64,000 bases of DNA from Phycisphaerae bacterium (GTDB taxonomy: Bacteria; Planctomycetota; Phycisphaerae; SM23-33): NCBI GenBank assembly GCA_011050235.1, contig DRGC01000049.1, positions 95,543 to 159,542 of the forward strand, written 5' to 3'. Shown one piece after another: positions 49,511 to 57,919 of the stretch. Under the pieces are notes generated by a model. That model searched no databases and had not been told where the DNA came from. It worked only from the letters and a program-made list of their open reading frames with translations. Every line of letters begins with the position of its first letter. Positions within the stretch are counted from its first letter, which is position 1. Made by a program: the position numbers and the translations under genes.

Positions 49511-50365
49511 CTAGGCGGCCATCCCAGCCGAGTTTGTGATGTCAGCCGGCTGGTCGGCCATTTCCATCACATCCACGTGCAGCAGCGCCGCCAGTGCATC
49601 CACACACGCCGGATCGTACCCGGCAGGCGTGCAGCGGCGAAGCTCGCCCAGTGCCTGAAGAGCCGTCATGGCCTGGCGATGGGGGCGATCGTGCGTCATG
49701 GCGTCAAAGGAATCGGCGACCGCCAGAATGCGAGCGTCCAGGGGGATCCTCTCCCCCGCCAGCCCATCGGGATACCCCGTGCCGTTCATCCGCTCGTGGT
49801 GATGGCGAACGGCAGGCAGGATCGCATGCGTCGTCTGAAGAGGCTTGAGCAGTTCGTAGGAGATTTCGCTGTGCTTGGTCATCGCCCGGAACTGCTCGGA
49901 GCTGAATTTGCCCGGCCGGGCCGCCTCGGGGATGGCCAATAGGCCGATGTCGTGCAACTGGCCCGCCTGGTTCAGTTGACGGCACTGGAGATCGGGCAGG
50001 TCCATCCGCTGGCCAATCTGCTCGGCCATGCGGCCGACACGGTCGCTGTGACCTTTCCAGTACTCGTCGCGTTCTTCGACAAACTGGATGATCTTTTGGA
50101 GCATCTCGATGCAGTGTCGCTCAGACCCCTCGGCAGCGATCTGAAGGGCGACATAGAGGCCGTCGGCGTGTGTGAAAGCCTGGCGAATCCACCACGTCGT
50201 CCACCCGATCGTTATCCCTCCGATCAGGGCCAGGCCGACCGCGACAGCCCCGTGCCCGGCTGAGAACAGCATCCACGCACCCAATGCCGCCGCAATCGCC
50301 GTCAAACCCATCACAACCGTCGTCGTTATCCGTTGATGCTGCTGTCTTGCTAAGTGGCTGGGCAT
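49511..50365 (-). CDS. HD-GYP domain membrane protein (putative c-di-GMP phosphodiesterase)
   Basis: A 284-residue protein with two membrane helices at about residues 14-36 and 41-60, a short linker and an HD-GYP domain. H106, H138-D139, the HHH at 188-190 with E191 and N194-G-T-G-Y198-P199 match the metal and GYP motifs. The usual HDIGK has Leu at the Lys place (HDIGLLAIPE), which may lower or change activity. A complete domain of this kind splits c-di-GMP to pGpG or GMP. The ATG at 50363-50365 follows GGGAGAACCCT. The gene lies beside csrA and 6 kb from the pilus operon, both typical targets or partners of c-di-GMP control. Confidence 0.85.
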   Translation of the reverse strand: MPSHLARQQHQRITTTVVMGLTAIAAALGAWMLFSAGHGAVAVGLALIGGITIGWTTWWIRQAFTHADGLYVALQIAAEGSERHCIEMLQKIIQFVEERDEYWKGHSDRVGRMAEQIGQRMDLPDLQCRQLNQAGQLHDIGLLAIPEAARPGKFSSEQFRAMTKHSEISYELLKPLQTTHAILPAVRHHHERMNGTGYPDGLAGERIPLDARILAVADSFDAMTHDRPHRQAMTALQALGELRRCTPAGYDPACVDALAALLHVDVMEMADQPADITNSAGMAA

Positions 50366-50488
50366 AGGGTTCTCCCTGCGGGGGTCTTCGAGCAATCAAC
50401 TCCCTCAATCCACTCTCTAGCAGTAGGTTAGGATTCGCGGGCGGGCGAGGCTAATCCAGCCGCCAGGAATTCCCCCCCCCTCAACCCA

Positions 50489-50511
50489 CAAAAAAGCCGG
50501 CCGACCGGCTA
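50489..50511 (-). terminator. Rho-independent terminator of the HEAT/receiver gene
   Basis: On the minus strand AGCCGG-TCGG-CCGGCT forms a perfect 6-bp stem with a stable tetraloop, directly followed by TTTTTTG. The stem includes the last base of the stop codon region. A C9 tract at 50472-50480 lies beyond it. Confidence 0.8.
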
Positions 50512-52689
50512 GTCGTGCCCGACCGTCTGGAGAATCAGCGGCCGGACCTGCTCGCTCGGCAGGTTCATCGCCCCCAGTACCTGGGCGGCGGCCTGACGCA
50601 AGTCCTGTGGGTCGTTGCCGGTAACGATCGCAAGGATCGCCTTAGCGTGGGCGTCATTGAGCTGGTTGCCGAACCGCCGCACCGAAGCGGCCAGCGAGCC
50701 CAGGCCCGACACGCGGATCGGTATATCGGCCGCCGGGTCGGTGGCCAAGGCCAGGATCGCTTGCTGCGCCGCAGCCGAGGGGAGCACGGCCAGTGCCCTG
50801 GCCGACGCGACGCGGACGCTGGGCTCATCCGCCATCAGCGCCCCAGCCAGAGCCAACCGGGCCCGTTCGATGTCGAAGGTCCCGTTGGCGGTCAGGCCCA
50901 GGTGATAGACGGCGTCGGCGGCCCGAACGGCCCAGGTCGTCACGTCCTCCCCTCTGAAGGGCTCGCCGGCGACCAGGCCGACGGCCGACTCGATCGACTT
51001 GGTGATCGCAGCCATGCCTGTGTCGGACCCCATCAAGACGACGCGTTCGTCCTTCTTGGCCAGGTCCCGCAGATCGTCGCTCAGCGGCGAGGAAACAACC
51101 ACGGGGGTCGCCGCAAAGATCGGCTCCTGACGCAGCAGGGGCAACACATTGAACGCCGACGGCTTGGCTGTGAGCATGACCAGATCCACGCCACCGGCGG
51201 TCACGCCGGCGACGATGGCCTTGTCGGGCGAGGGCACGTCGAGGACCTCAAAGCCCATCGATCGCAGACCGTCCTTAAGCACGTTGCGCTGCTCATCCTC
51301 GGCAGCGATCAACAGGGCCGTCTTCTGTCCGCGCTGGCGAAGGGCCTCGTTCAGCACCGACAGCACCAGCGGTGAGCCCACAAATCGCTTGTCGGGCAGG
51401 GCGTTGGCCAACGAGACGGCCGCCAAATACCGGACCTGACGGTCGGGATAGGTCAGCGCCTCGACCAGCGGCTGGGCGCCGCCGGGGATCGGGATCACGA
51501 GGCTCTTCGCCCCGGCGGTGTCCGCCAGCGCCTTAATGGCGGCGACGGCGACGCGGGCATCGTAGTCGCTCATCGCCCTGGCCAGGACCTGCTGCCCGTA
51601 GCGGGCGCCCGCCGCACGAACGTAGTACGCCGCGAGAGGCTGATCGTCACCGTGCAGGGGGTCGGTCGAACCGGCGGGCAGATTGGCTTCCTTGCGGATC
51701 GTCGCCGCCAGCCACAGCGAAACGGCCGGGTAGAACTGCGGATCGTGGACCAGCGTCAGACGGCTCATCCGCATGGCATAAAGGTCGCAGAAAATTTCGC
51801 GCGGAACCTTGTGGAACTCCAGGCCCAGCCCTTCCTTCCATGCCCACACGTTCGCCTTCGACCAACGCGGGTCGGCAAGGAGCGATTCGTTGCGGTTATA
51901 GTAGCCCAGCGCCGCTTCGTAGAACAGCGAGGCGAGGGGCTTTTCGAGCGCCTCGGGCCCGGCGCACTCCACGATCGTCCGGGCGACGGCCTCTTTCGTA
52001 GCCGGCAGAAGCTCACGGGTCTCATACAGCTCCCGCAACCGGGGGACGGCGTGGGGGTACTTGATCTGCTTCAGCACGTCGACCAGGATATTCAGAAGCT
52101 TATCGTCGGTGGTCTGCAGCGCAACCGACAACGGCCTGACCGCACCGCGGCCCATATGGGGCAGGACCGAAATGATCCGTTCCTTGAGCTGCGGCTTGGT
52201 GTCGGCGTCGGTGAGTTTCTGGATCATCTGCGGCAAGGCGAACTCGCCACTGTCGATCAGCCGCTTGCGGGCAATGGTATACGCCCGCGCGCCTTCGGTG
52301 AGCTTGGCGATCGATGCAGCGATTTCGGTGGGGTCTTCGCGCATCTGCTCGTAGCCGGTGTCGATCGTTTCCCGCAGCCGGTCCACGAGGGGCTTCATCT
52401 GCGGCATTCGCTCGGCGCGGTTCAGCAGCAGTTCCACGTCATCGGTCGCCGAGGAGAGCTTGTAGACCTCCTTGGCCGGGGTGCCGGAATCGAGCAGAGC
52501 CCGGGCGAAGCTCTTGGCCAGCTCGGGTCTGGCGATCTTCACATAGTAGACGAAATCGTCCCACAGATCGGAGGCGCCTTTGCCGGCCGGCGAGGCCGAT
52601 TCCTGAGCCCAAACTGCCGCTGAGGTCGTCAGCAAAGCGGCCAATACCAACAGCGTTGTCGCCAAACGTCGTCGTCGGTGCATCGTCAT
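50509..52689 (-). CDS. Exported HEAT-repeat protein with a degenerate receiver domain
   Basis: A 726-residue protein (724 if started at the second ATG) with signal peptide (RRLATTLLVLAALLTTSAAVWAQ region). Residues 120-440 hold HEAT-type helical pairs (for example PQLKERIISVLPHMGRGAV, PDRQVRYLAAVSLANAL). From about 451 to 565 comes a domain with the outline of a response-regulator receiver (KTALLIAAEDEQRN, FEVLDVPSPDKA, VDLVMLTAKP, TPVVVSS): the acidic pair is kept as E-D, but the phospho-acceptor position is not Asp. The final part returns to HEAT repeats. Receiver domains are normally cytoplasmic, so an exported one is odd. It has its own sigma-70 promoter and terminator. Confidence 0.75.
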   Translation of the reverse strand: MTMHRRRRLATTLLVLAALLTTSAAVWAQESASPAGKGASDLWDDFVYYVKIARPELAKSFARALLDSGTPAKEVYKLSSATDDVELLLNRAERMPQMKPLVDRLRETIDTGYEQMREDPTEIAASIAKLTEGARAYTIARKRLIDSGEFALPQMIQKLTDADTKPQLKERIISVLPHMGRGAVRPLSVALQTTDDKLLNILVDVLKQIKYPHAVPRLRELYETRELLPATKEAVARTIVECAGPEALEKPLASLFYEAALGYYNRNESLLADPRWSKANVWAWKEGLGLEFHKVPREIFCDLYAMRMSRLTLVHDPQFYPAVSLWLAATIRKEANLPAGSTDPLHGDDQPLAAYYVRAAGARYGQQVLARAMSDYDARVAVAAIKALADTAGAKSLVIPIPGGAQPLVEALTYPDRQVRYLAAVSLANALPDKRFVGSPLVLSVLNEALRQRGQKTALLIAAEDEQRNVLKDGLRSMGFEVLDVPSPDKAIVAGVTAGGVDLVMLTAKPSAFNVLPLLRQEPIFAATPVVVSSPLSDDLRDLAKKDERVVLMGSDTGMAAITKSIESAVGLVAGEPFRGEDVTTWAVRAADAVYHLGLTANGTFDIERARLALAGALMADEPSVRVASARALAVLPSAAAQQAILALATDPAADIPIRVSGLGSLAASVRRFGNQLNDAHAKAILAIVTGNDPQDLRQAAAQVLGAMNLPSEQVRPLILQTVGHD

Positions 52690-52834
52690 GGTCGTCCCTG
52701 CCTTTGTGCGCCTCGCACTGGTCGCGCGGGCGCCGTTGGTCGGCCGAGTGCAATCACTTGTACAGCGGCCGGTTACAAGACCGCTATTACCCTACTATCG
52801 GCACAAATCATACCAGTAGCATTAGTCTGAAGCC

Positions 52835-52862
52835 ATTATAGACGGATGGAATCGGGTGTCAA
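52835..52862 (-). promoter_or_regulatory. Strong sigma-70 promoter for the HEAT/receiver gene
   Basis: Reading the minus strand, TTGACA (52857-52862) and TATAAT (52835-52840) are both perfect and stand 16 bases apart. Transcription would start near 52828, giving a leader of about 140 bases before the ATG. The promoter lies just after the dehydrogenase gene, so the HEAT gene has its own unit. Confidence 0.85.
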
Positions 52863-52881
52863 CGGTGGCCTGGGCGCCCGT

Positions 52882-53811
52882 CTAGTCCTGCGGGGCGGGA
52901 TACTCGGGCGATTGGCCCGCCAAGACGCGGACGACGTCGTAGACCACATCGCACATCGCCGCCATCGCAGCCGGCACGCGAGCGGCCACGTGGGGCGTCA
53001 GGATTGCCCCGGCAAGGCCGAACAGCGGATAGTCCGCCGGCGGGGGTTCGGGGTCGTGGCAATCGATGGCAACGGCCGATAGCTGCCCCTTCTGCAGCGC
53101 GGCAGCGACGTCGAAGGCGTTGACGCACCCCCCACGCGCCGCATTGATCAGTTGCGAGCCGGGCTTGAACTGCTTCAGCGCGTCGGCGTCGATCAACCTG
53201 GTCGTCAGATCCGTCAGCGGCACGTGCAGCGTGACGACGTCGCTTTCGGCGTAAAGCGTTGGCTTGTCGACCTCGCGCGCGGGGTAGTCCAACTCGATCG
53301 GGCGAATGTCGTTATAAAGGACCGTCATGCCCAGCCCCGCGGCCGCCCGTCCGACACGGCTGCCAATCCGCCCGCATCCGACGATCCCGAGCGTCATCTC
53401 GGCGAGGAACCGTCCGAACGATTGCTTGCGGGCGGCGTGAAACGCCTCCGGCGTGGTCGCCTCCTCCATCGGCCAGAACCGCCGGTTCATCTCAATGATC
53501 TGGTGGATCGTGTAGTCGACCACGGCCAGCGTGTTGGCCGCGGGGGTGTGGACGACCTCGATGCCCCGCTTGCCGCAGGCGGCGACGTCGATGTTGTCCA
53601 GGGCAACCCCCGCCCTGCCGACGACCTTGAGTCGCTCCGCCGCCTCCAGCAGCGCCTCATCGACTTGCGTGTAGGTCCGAACGATCAGGGCGTCGGCATC
53701 AGCGATGTGGGCGGCGACCTCCTCGGGTCCGCACCGAATGACCCGGCCGTGGGCGGCGAGATAGGCGAGGGGTTCGTCGTTCAGGGGTTCGCTGACAAGG
53801 ATGGTCCACAT
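52882..53811 (-). CDS. D-isomer 2-hydroxyacid dehydrogenase (phosphoglycerate dehydrogenase-like)
   Basis: A 309-residue protein. MWTILVSEPLND starts the catalytic domain; GIVGCGRIGSRVG near residue 140 is the NAD-binding glycine motif; NAARGG gives the substrate-binding Arg, DCHDPEPPP the Glu and LTPHVA the catalytic His. All three catalytic positions are present. It lacks an ACT domain, so it is not a classical SerA; a role as glyoxylate/hydroxypyruvate reductase or other 2-keto acid reductase is likely. That could link to the hydroxypyruvate isomerase-like gene at 16947, but the two are far apart. The start at 53809-53811 is chosen by fit to the family; a Shine-Dalgarno is weak. Confidence 0.88.
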   Translation of the reverse strand: MWTILVSEPLNDEPLAYLAAHGRVIRCGPEEVAAHIADADALIVRTYTQVDEALLEAAERLKVVGRAGVALDNIDVAACGKRGIEVVHTPAANTLAVVDYTIHQIIEMNRRFWPMEEATTPEAFHAARKQSFGRFLAEMTLGIVGCGRIGSRVGRAAAGLGMTVLYNDIRPIELDYPAREVDKPTLYAESDVVTLHVPLTDLTTRLIDADALKQFKPGSQLINAARGGCVNAFDVAAALQKGQLSAVAIDCHDPEPPPADYPLFGLAGAILTPHVAARVPAAMAAMCDVVYDVVRVLAGQSPEYPAPQD

Positions 53812-53873
53812 GGTCTGTCCGATCTGCCTCTGCAGTCCGTCTGACAGCCGCACGTGTGCCCGCCTCGACGCGT

Positions 53874-55223
53874 CTACTTGCTGTCCGATCGCCGCCGCAG
53901 CCCGAAACGCCGCCAGAGCTGCCGCCACCAGGGCACGCGCCTGGCCAGTCGCCTCTGCAGGCCCTGCAGCGCGCCGCTGGCAGGGACCAGGCGCAGCGCC
54001 CGGGCCACATAGCAGCGCGCCCGGTCGAGCCGGCCAAGCCTCATGTGGGCGATCGCCAGATTCCGCAGCGCCAGCGGGTAGTTGGGCCGAATGCGAAGCG
54101 CGCGGCGACAATGCCGGACCCCCTCGTCCAGGCGCCGCAGCCGGAAGCACGTCACCGCCAGGTTATGGTGAACGACGGCGTTGTTGGGGCATAGTTCGGC
54201 AAGGCGGCCCAACACGCGGTGAGCCTGATGGGTCAACTGGGCGTCCATCAGGACCTGGCCGGCCTCCTCCAGAAGCTTCGGATCGTCGGAGCAGTTCTTC
54301 AGCGCCAAGGTCAAGTGCTTGGCTGCTTGAGCAACGTCGTGGCGTTTCAGCAGCAGCTGCGCCAGCCGGATGCGAGCGCGCGGGCGTTTCTCACAGAAGG
54401 TGACGGCCGTTTGAAACCATCGCTCGGCCTCATCAGCGTCGCTGGACTTCATCGCCAACTCACCCAGTGAAACGTACACGTCGGCATCGGTCGGAGATAG
54501 CTTGGCCGCCTGGGCGTACCGCCGCCGGGCCCACTCATAGCGGCCCAGATCCATCAACAAATCACCATAGTCCAGCAACGTCTCGGCGTCGTCGGGGTCG
54601 ACGCCAAGCTGCGCCTGGAAGTGCTGGCAGGCCAGTTCGCGCTCGCCCTGACGCCAATAGGCGTCGGCGAGACGGCCGTGAGCGGTCGGATGGTCCGGCT
54701 GAAGTTGCAGCACCTCCTGCCAGCAGAGAATCGCTCGATCGACCAGGCCGCGAACGTACAGGCTGTTGCCGATGTTGTAGCTGCACACGGGGCAGTCGTC
54801 GGTGATCTGGCGAGCGCGGTAGAACATAACCTCGGCCTGCTCGTGGTTGCCCAGCTCGGTGTAGGTGGCGATCCGATTGCAGTAGGAAGGTTCATAATCG
54901 TCGTCCACCGCATCGATCCGAGCGTAGCAGTCCAGCGCTTCGGGGTAACGGCCGAGATGGGCCAGACAGGCAGCCAGACAGTTGAGGCACTCCACATCCT
55001 CGCCATCCAACTCCAGCGCCGCATGGAAGCTGGCGATGGCTTCGGTGCAGTCTTCCATCGCTTCCAGCGTCAGCGCAAGATTGAAGTGCCACGCCGCCTG
55101 GTCCGGCTGGGCCGCCAGGGCCGCGCGCAGTTCGGCCGCCGCCTCGGCTAGCTGCCCCTGCTCATACAGATCCCGGGCGCGGTCGACCCGCTGCTCCGCG
55201 TCGATCCATTCGTTTCTTGCCAT
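53874..55223 (-). CDS. TPR protein
   Basis: A 449-residue cytoplasmic protein consisting almost wholly of some eleven TPR units (for example AAWHFNLALTLEAMEDCTEA, PTAHGRLADAYWRQGERELA, ADVYVSLGELAMKSSDADEA, PLALRNLAIAHMRLGRLDRA), ending in a basic Arg-rich tail (RRVPWWRQLWRRFGLRRR). It contains a DDCPVC segment but no other sign of metal binding. It presumably serves as a protein-protein scaffold. Start at 55221-55223 follows GGTAGGCGG; upstream frames have no leader. Promoter at 55345-55374. Confidence 0.85.
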   Translation of the reverse strand: MARNEWIDAEQRVDRARDLYEQGQLAEAAAELRAALAAQPDQAAWHFNLALTLEAMEDCTEAIASFHAALELDGEDVECLNCLAACLAHLGRYPEALDCYARIDAVDDDYEPSYCNRIATYTELGNHEQAEVMFYRARQITDDCPVCSYNIGNSLYVRGLVDRAILCWQEVLQLQPDHPTAHGRLADAYWRQGERELACQHFQAQLGVDPDDAETLLDYGDLLMDLGRYEWARRRYAQAAKLSPTDADVYVSLGELAMKSSDADEAERWFQTAVTFCEKRPRARIRLAQLLLKRHDVAQAAKHLTLALKNCSDDPKLLEEAGQVLMDAQLTHQAHRVLGRLAELCPNNAVVHHNLAVTCFRLRRLDEGVRHCRRALRIRPNYPLALRNLAIAHMRLGRLDRARCYVARALRLVPASGALQGLQRRLARRVPWWRQLWRRFGLRRRSDSK

Positions 55224-55344
55224 GCCGCCTACCTGTCTCCCGAAACAGTTCCGGGCGAATCTATACCTCACCGCACGCAGCAGGCGACCACAGACCTGCG
55301 TCGCTGGAGGGCATTGTGCGGCCCGCACCGGAGTTGCACAACCC

Positions 55345-55374
55345 ATTATAACACGGAATGGGCGTTTTTGACAA
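55345..55374 (-). promoter_or_regulatory. Sigma-70 promoter for the TPR gene
   Basis: On the minus strand TTGTCA (55369-55374) and a perfect TATAAT (55345-55350) are 18 bases apart. Transcription would begin near 55338, with a leader of about 115 bases. On the plus strand TTGACA at 55368-55373 could serve the divergent gene, but no matching -10 box was found. Confidence 0.75.
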
Positions 55375-55454
55375 TCCCTCTGCCTGTCCTTGGACGGGAC
55401 GTTCCGCGTCGATCCGTAGCCAGGGGCGGCGGGTTCGTGGTATGCTCGACATCT

Positions 55455-56000
55455 ATGGACGAGCCGACCCGGCCAGTTTGTTTGACGCTCGACGACGAGA
55501 GATTTTGGGCCCAGTGCCGGATGACGGTGTTTAAGGCCTCCGGCCCGGGGGGGCAACATCGCAACAAGGTCTCCAGCGCCGTTCGCCTCCGTCATGAGCC
55601 GACGGGCATCACGGCCGAGGCGACCGAGTCGCGGTCCCAGCACGACAACCGGCGACAGGCGATTCGGCGGCTTCGAATGCACATCGCGTGCAGGCTGCGG
55701 AGGCCGTTGCCACATGAGGGGCCCCTTCCGCCCGTGCTGGCGGAATGCCTGTTCCAGCCGCGCGGCCGGGCGGCGACGGCGCGGCGGCGGCTGGAGGTCG
55801 GGCGAAAGGACCAGCGCTTCTGGGCCGTGGCGGCGGTTCTTCTGGACGCGCTGGAATCGGCCGAAGGACAGGTCGCCAAGGCCGCCGGGTGCTTGGGCAT
55901 TACCACGGGGAATCTGTCGGCGATACTGACCAGCGACCGTCACCTGCTGGCGGCCAGCCAGGACATCCGTCGCCGCTACAAGCTTAAGCCGTTATCCTAG
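55455..56000 (+). CDS. Release-factor-like peptidyl-tRNA hydrolase domain protein (GGQ motif)
   Basis: A 181-residue protein. SGPGGQHRNKVSSAVRL with G32-G33-Q34 is the catalytic motif of class I release factors; QHDNR-type basic residues follow. The codon-recognition domain of RF1/RF2 is absent, like in ArfB/YaeJ and RF-H types, so it probably rescues stalled ribosomes or acts on special substrates. The last 60 residues (VAKAAGCLGITTGNLSAIL) resemble a helix-turn-helix, in contrast to the basic unstructured tail of ArfB. The start at 55455 is the ATG nearest to the conserved part; upstream reading is not supported. Confidence 0.82.
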   Translation: MDEPTRPVCLTLDDERFWAQCRMTVFKASGPGGQHRNKVSSAVRLRHEPTGITAEATESRSQHDNRRQAIRRLRMHIACRLRRPLPHEGPLPPVLAECLFQPRGRAATARRRLEVGRKDQRFWAVAAVLLDALESAEGQVAKAAGCLGITTGNLSAILTSDRHLLAASQDIRRRYKLKPLS

Positions 56001-56029
56001 AACCAACTGGGCGCCAGCCAAAAGGTGGC

Positions 56030-56059
56030 TTGACCCGTAGCAGTTGGCCGGGCTACAAT
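56030..56059 (+). promoter_or_regulatory. Sigma-70 promoter of the pilus operon
   Basis: TTGACC (56030-56035) and TACAAT (56054-56059) are 18 bases apart. Transcription would start near 56066, giving a leader of about 127 bases before pilB. A GGGAGGAAGACGCC motif in this leader could serve as a CsrA site. Confidence 0.7.
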
Positions 56060-56192
56060 ACTATCGGACGTGAACGATCATACCCAGCAGGCCGACACGA
56101 CGGGAGGAAGACGCCACGGCGTCGGCCAATCCAACGTTTTACTTCGTATGGCGTTATCGGGCGCGCACACGAGCGGCCCCCCTGAGTGACTA

Positions 56193-57902
56193 ATGGCCCA
56201 GAAGAAGCGGCGTAGACTCGGCGATATCTTGATGGAATGGGGGATTGTGACGGCGGACGGCCTGGCGGAAGCCGGCGAGCATGCCGACAAAGAGAGCGTG
56301 CGAATCGGCGATGCACTGGTCGCGCTGGGATTGGTCGATGAGGAAGACGTCACCAAGGCCATGGCCAGCCAGTTCGACATGGAATACATCGATCTGGACA
56401 AGAACGTCGTGGTCCCCACCGAGCCCCTGCTGCCCGACAAGCTCATGCGCGACCACCAGGTGCTGCCCCTGACCAAAGAGGGCAACCGCCTGAAGATCAT
56501 CATCACCGATCCGCTCGATCTGGAGACGCTGGACATGCTGAGGTTCCGCTTGAACCTCGACCTCGAGCCCTGCCTGGCCTCCAAAAGCAAAGTTCGCGCC
56601 TACATCAACCAGTACGTCCGCGGCGACATAACCATCGACGACGCCGTGCTGGACATCGAGCGTCAGACAGAGCAGGACCTCGCCGCACAGACCGGCGAAG
56701 GCGAACTGACCGAAGATTCAGCCCCGATCATTCGCCTGGTCACAATGATCATCGGCGAGGCCGTCAACGGGCGGGCGTCCGACATTCACGTCGAGCCCAT
56801 GAGCGACCGTGTTCGCGTTCGCTACCGCATCGACGGCATCTGCAGCGAGCGGCCCAGCGTGCCCAAGCGCATGCAGGGCCCGGTGCTGGCGAGGCTGAAG
56901 CTGATGGCCGGCCTGAAGCTGGACGAACGCCGCCTGCCCCAGGACGGTCGAATCAAAATGACCCTCAACGGCGAGGATGTGGACTTCCGCGTCTCCTGCC
57001 TGCCCTCCTACCACGGCGAAAGCGTGGTGATGCGTATTCTTCAGAAAGAGAACGTCCAGTTGGGCATTGCGGCGCTGGGATTCGAGCAGAGCGACGTCGA
57101 CCGGTTCAACCGCATTATTCGCCGGCCCAACGGCATCTTCCTGGTCGCCGGGCCGACCGGGTCGGGCAAGACCACCACGTTGTACGCCGCCATCAACGAA
57201 CTGAACCGCCCTGACCGCAAGATCATTACGGCTGAGGATCCCGTCGAGTACAACTTCACGGGCATCAATCAGGTGCAGATCAACGAGCAGATCGGCCTGT
57301 CGTTCGCCCGGATTCTTCGCGCCATGTTGCGTCAGGCGCCGAACATCATCCTGGTTGGCGAGATTCGAGACATGGAGGTCGCCGAGATCGCCATTCAGTC
57401 CGCCCTGACCGGCCATTTGGTGTTTTCGACCCTGCACACCAACGACGCGCCGTCGGCGATCACGCGTTTGATCGACATGGGCGTCAAGCCGTTCCTGGTC
57501 GCCAGCAGCATTCAGGCCATCATGGCCCAGCGCCTGATCCGAAAAATCTGCACCGAGTGCCGCGAGGCCGACCCGAACCCCGACCGCCGCGTCCTGCGGG
57601 CGCTGGGCTTTCGCGACGACGAAATCCAACGGACGACCGTCTACCGAGGCCGCGGCTGCAATCGCTGTAACGGCACGGGCTATCGCGGACGACAGGGCAT
57701 TTTTGAACTGATGGAAATGGACAGCGCCACGCGCGAGTTGGCGTTCAACCGCGCCCCGGTCGGCGAGATTCGCCGGGCGGCCCGCGCGGGCGGCATGCGG
57801 ACGCTGCTGGAGGACGGCAAGCAAAAGGTCGCCGCCGGCGTCACCACCCCCGACGAACTCGTTCGCGTCGCCCAGGCCGAGCAGCTCGCCGGCGAAGACT
57901 AA
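56193..57902 (+). CDS. pilB: Type IV pilus/type II secretion extension ATPase (PilB/GspE family)
   Basis: A 569-residue protein. Residues 8-145 are the N-terminal MshEN-type domain (RLGDILMEWGIVTADGLAEA, RIGDALVALGLVDEEDV). Then comes the GspE ATPase: Walker A GPTGSGKTT at 320-328, Walker B with ILVGEIRDME near 387, and the His box STLHTNDAPSAI. Two Cys pairs (CTEC, CNRC) bind zinc, as in GspE. It powers pilus or pseudopilus assembly from the cytoplasmic face. The start lacks a strong Shine-Dalgarno. It is first in an operon with pilT, a second pilB-like gene, pilC and pseudopilins. Type IV pili and type II secretion cannot be told apart here, but pilT favours pili. Confidence 0.9.
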   Translation: MAQKKRRRLGDILMEWGIVTADGLAEAGEHADKESVRIGDALVALGLVDEEDVTKAMASQFDMEYIDLDKNVVVPTEPLLPDKLMRDHQVLPLTKEGNRLKIIITDPLDLETLDMLRFRLNLDLEPCLASKSKVRAYINQYVRGDITIDDAVLDIERQTEQDLAAQTGEGELTEDSAPIIRLVTMIIGEAVNGRASDIHVEPMSDRVRVRYRIDGICSERPSVPKRMQGPVLARLKLMAGLKLDERRLPQDGRIKMTLNGEDVDFRVSCLPSYHGESVVMRILQKENVQLGIAALGFEQSDVDRFNRIIRRPNGIFLVAGPTGSGKTTTLYAAINELNRPDRKIITAEDPVEYNFTGINQVQINEQIGLSFARILRAMLRQAPNIILVGEIRDMEVAEIAIQSALTGHLVFSTLHTNDAPSAITRLIDMGVKPFLVASSIQAIMAQRLIRKICTECREADPNPDRRVLRALGFRDDEIQRTTVYRGRGCNRCNGTGYRGRQGIFELMEMDSATRELAFNRAPVGEIRRAARAGGMRTLLEDGKQKVAAGVTTPDELVRVAQAEQLAGED

Positions 57903-57919
57903 CCCCCCCGAGACCCCCC

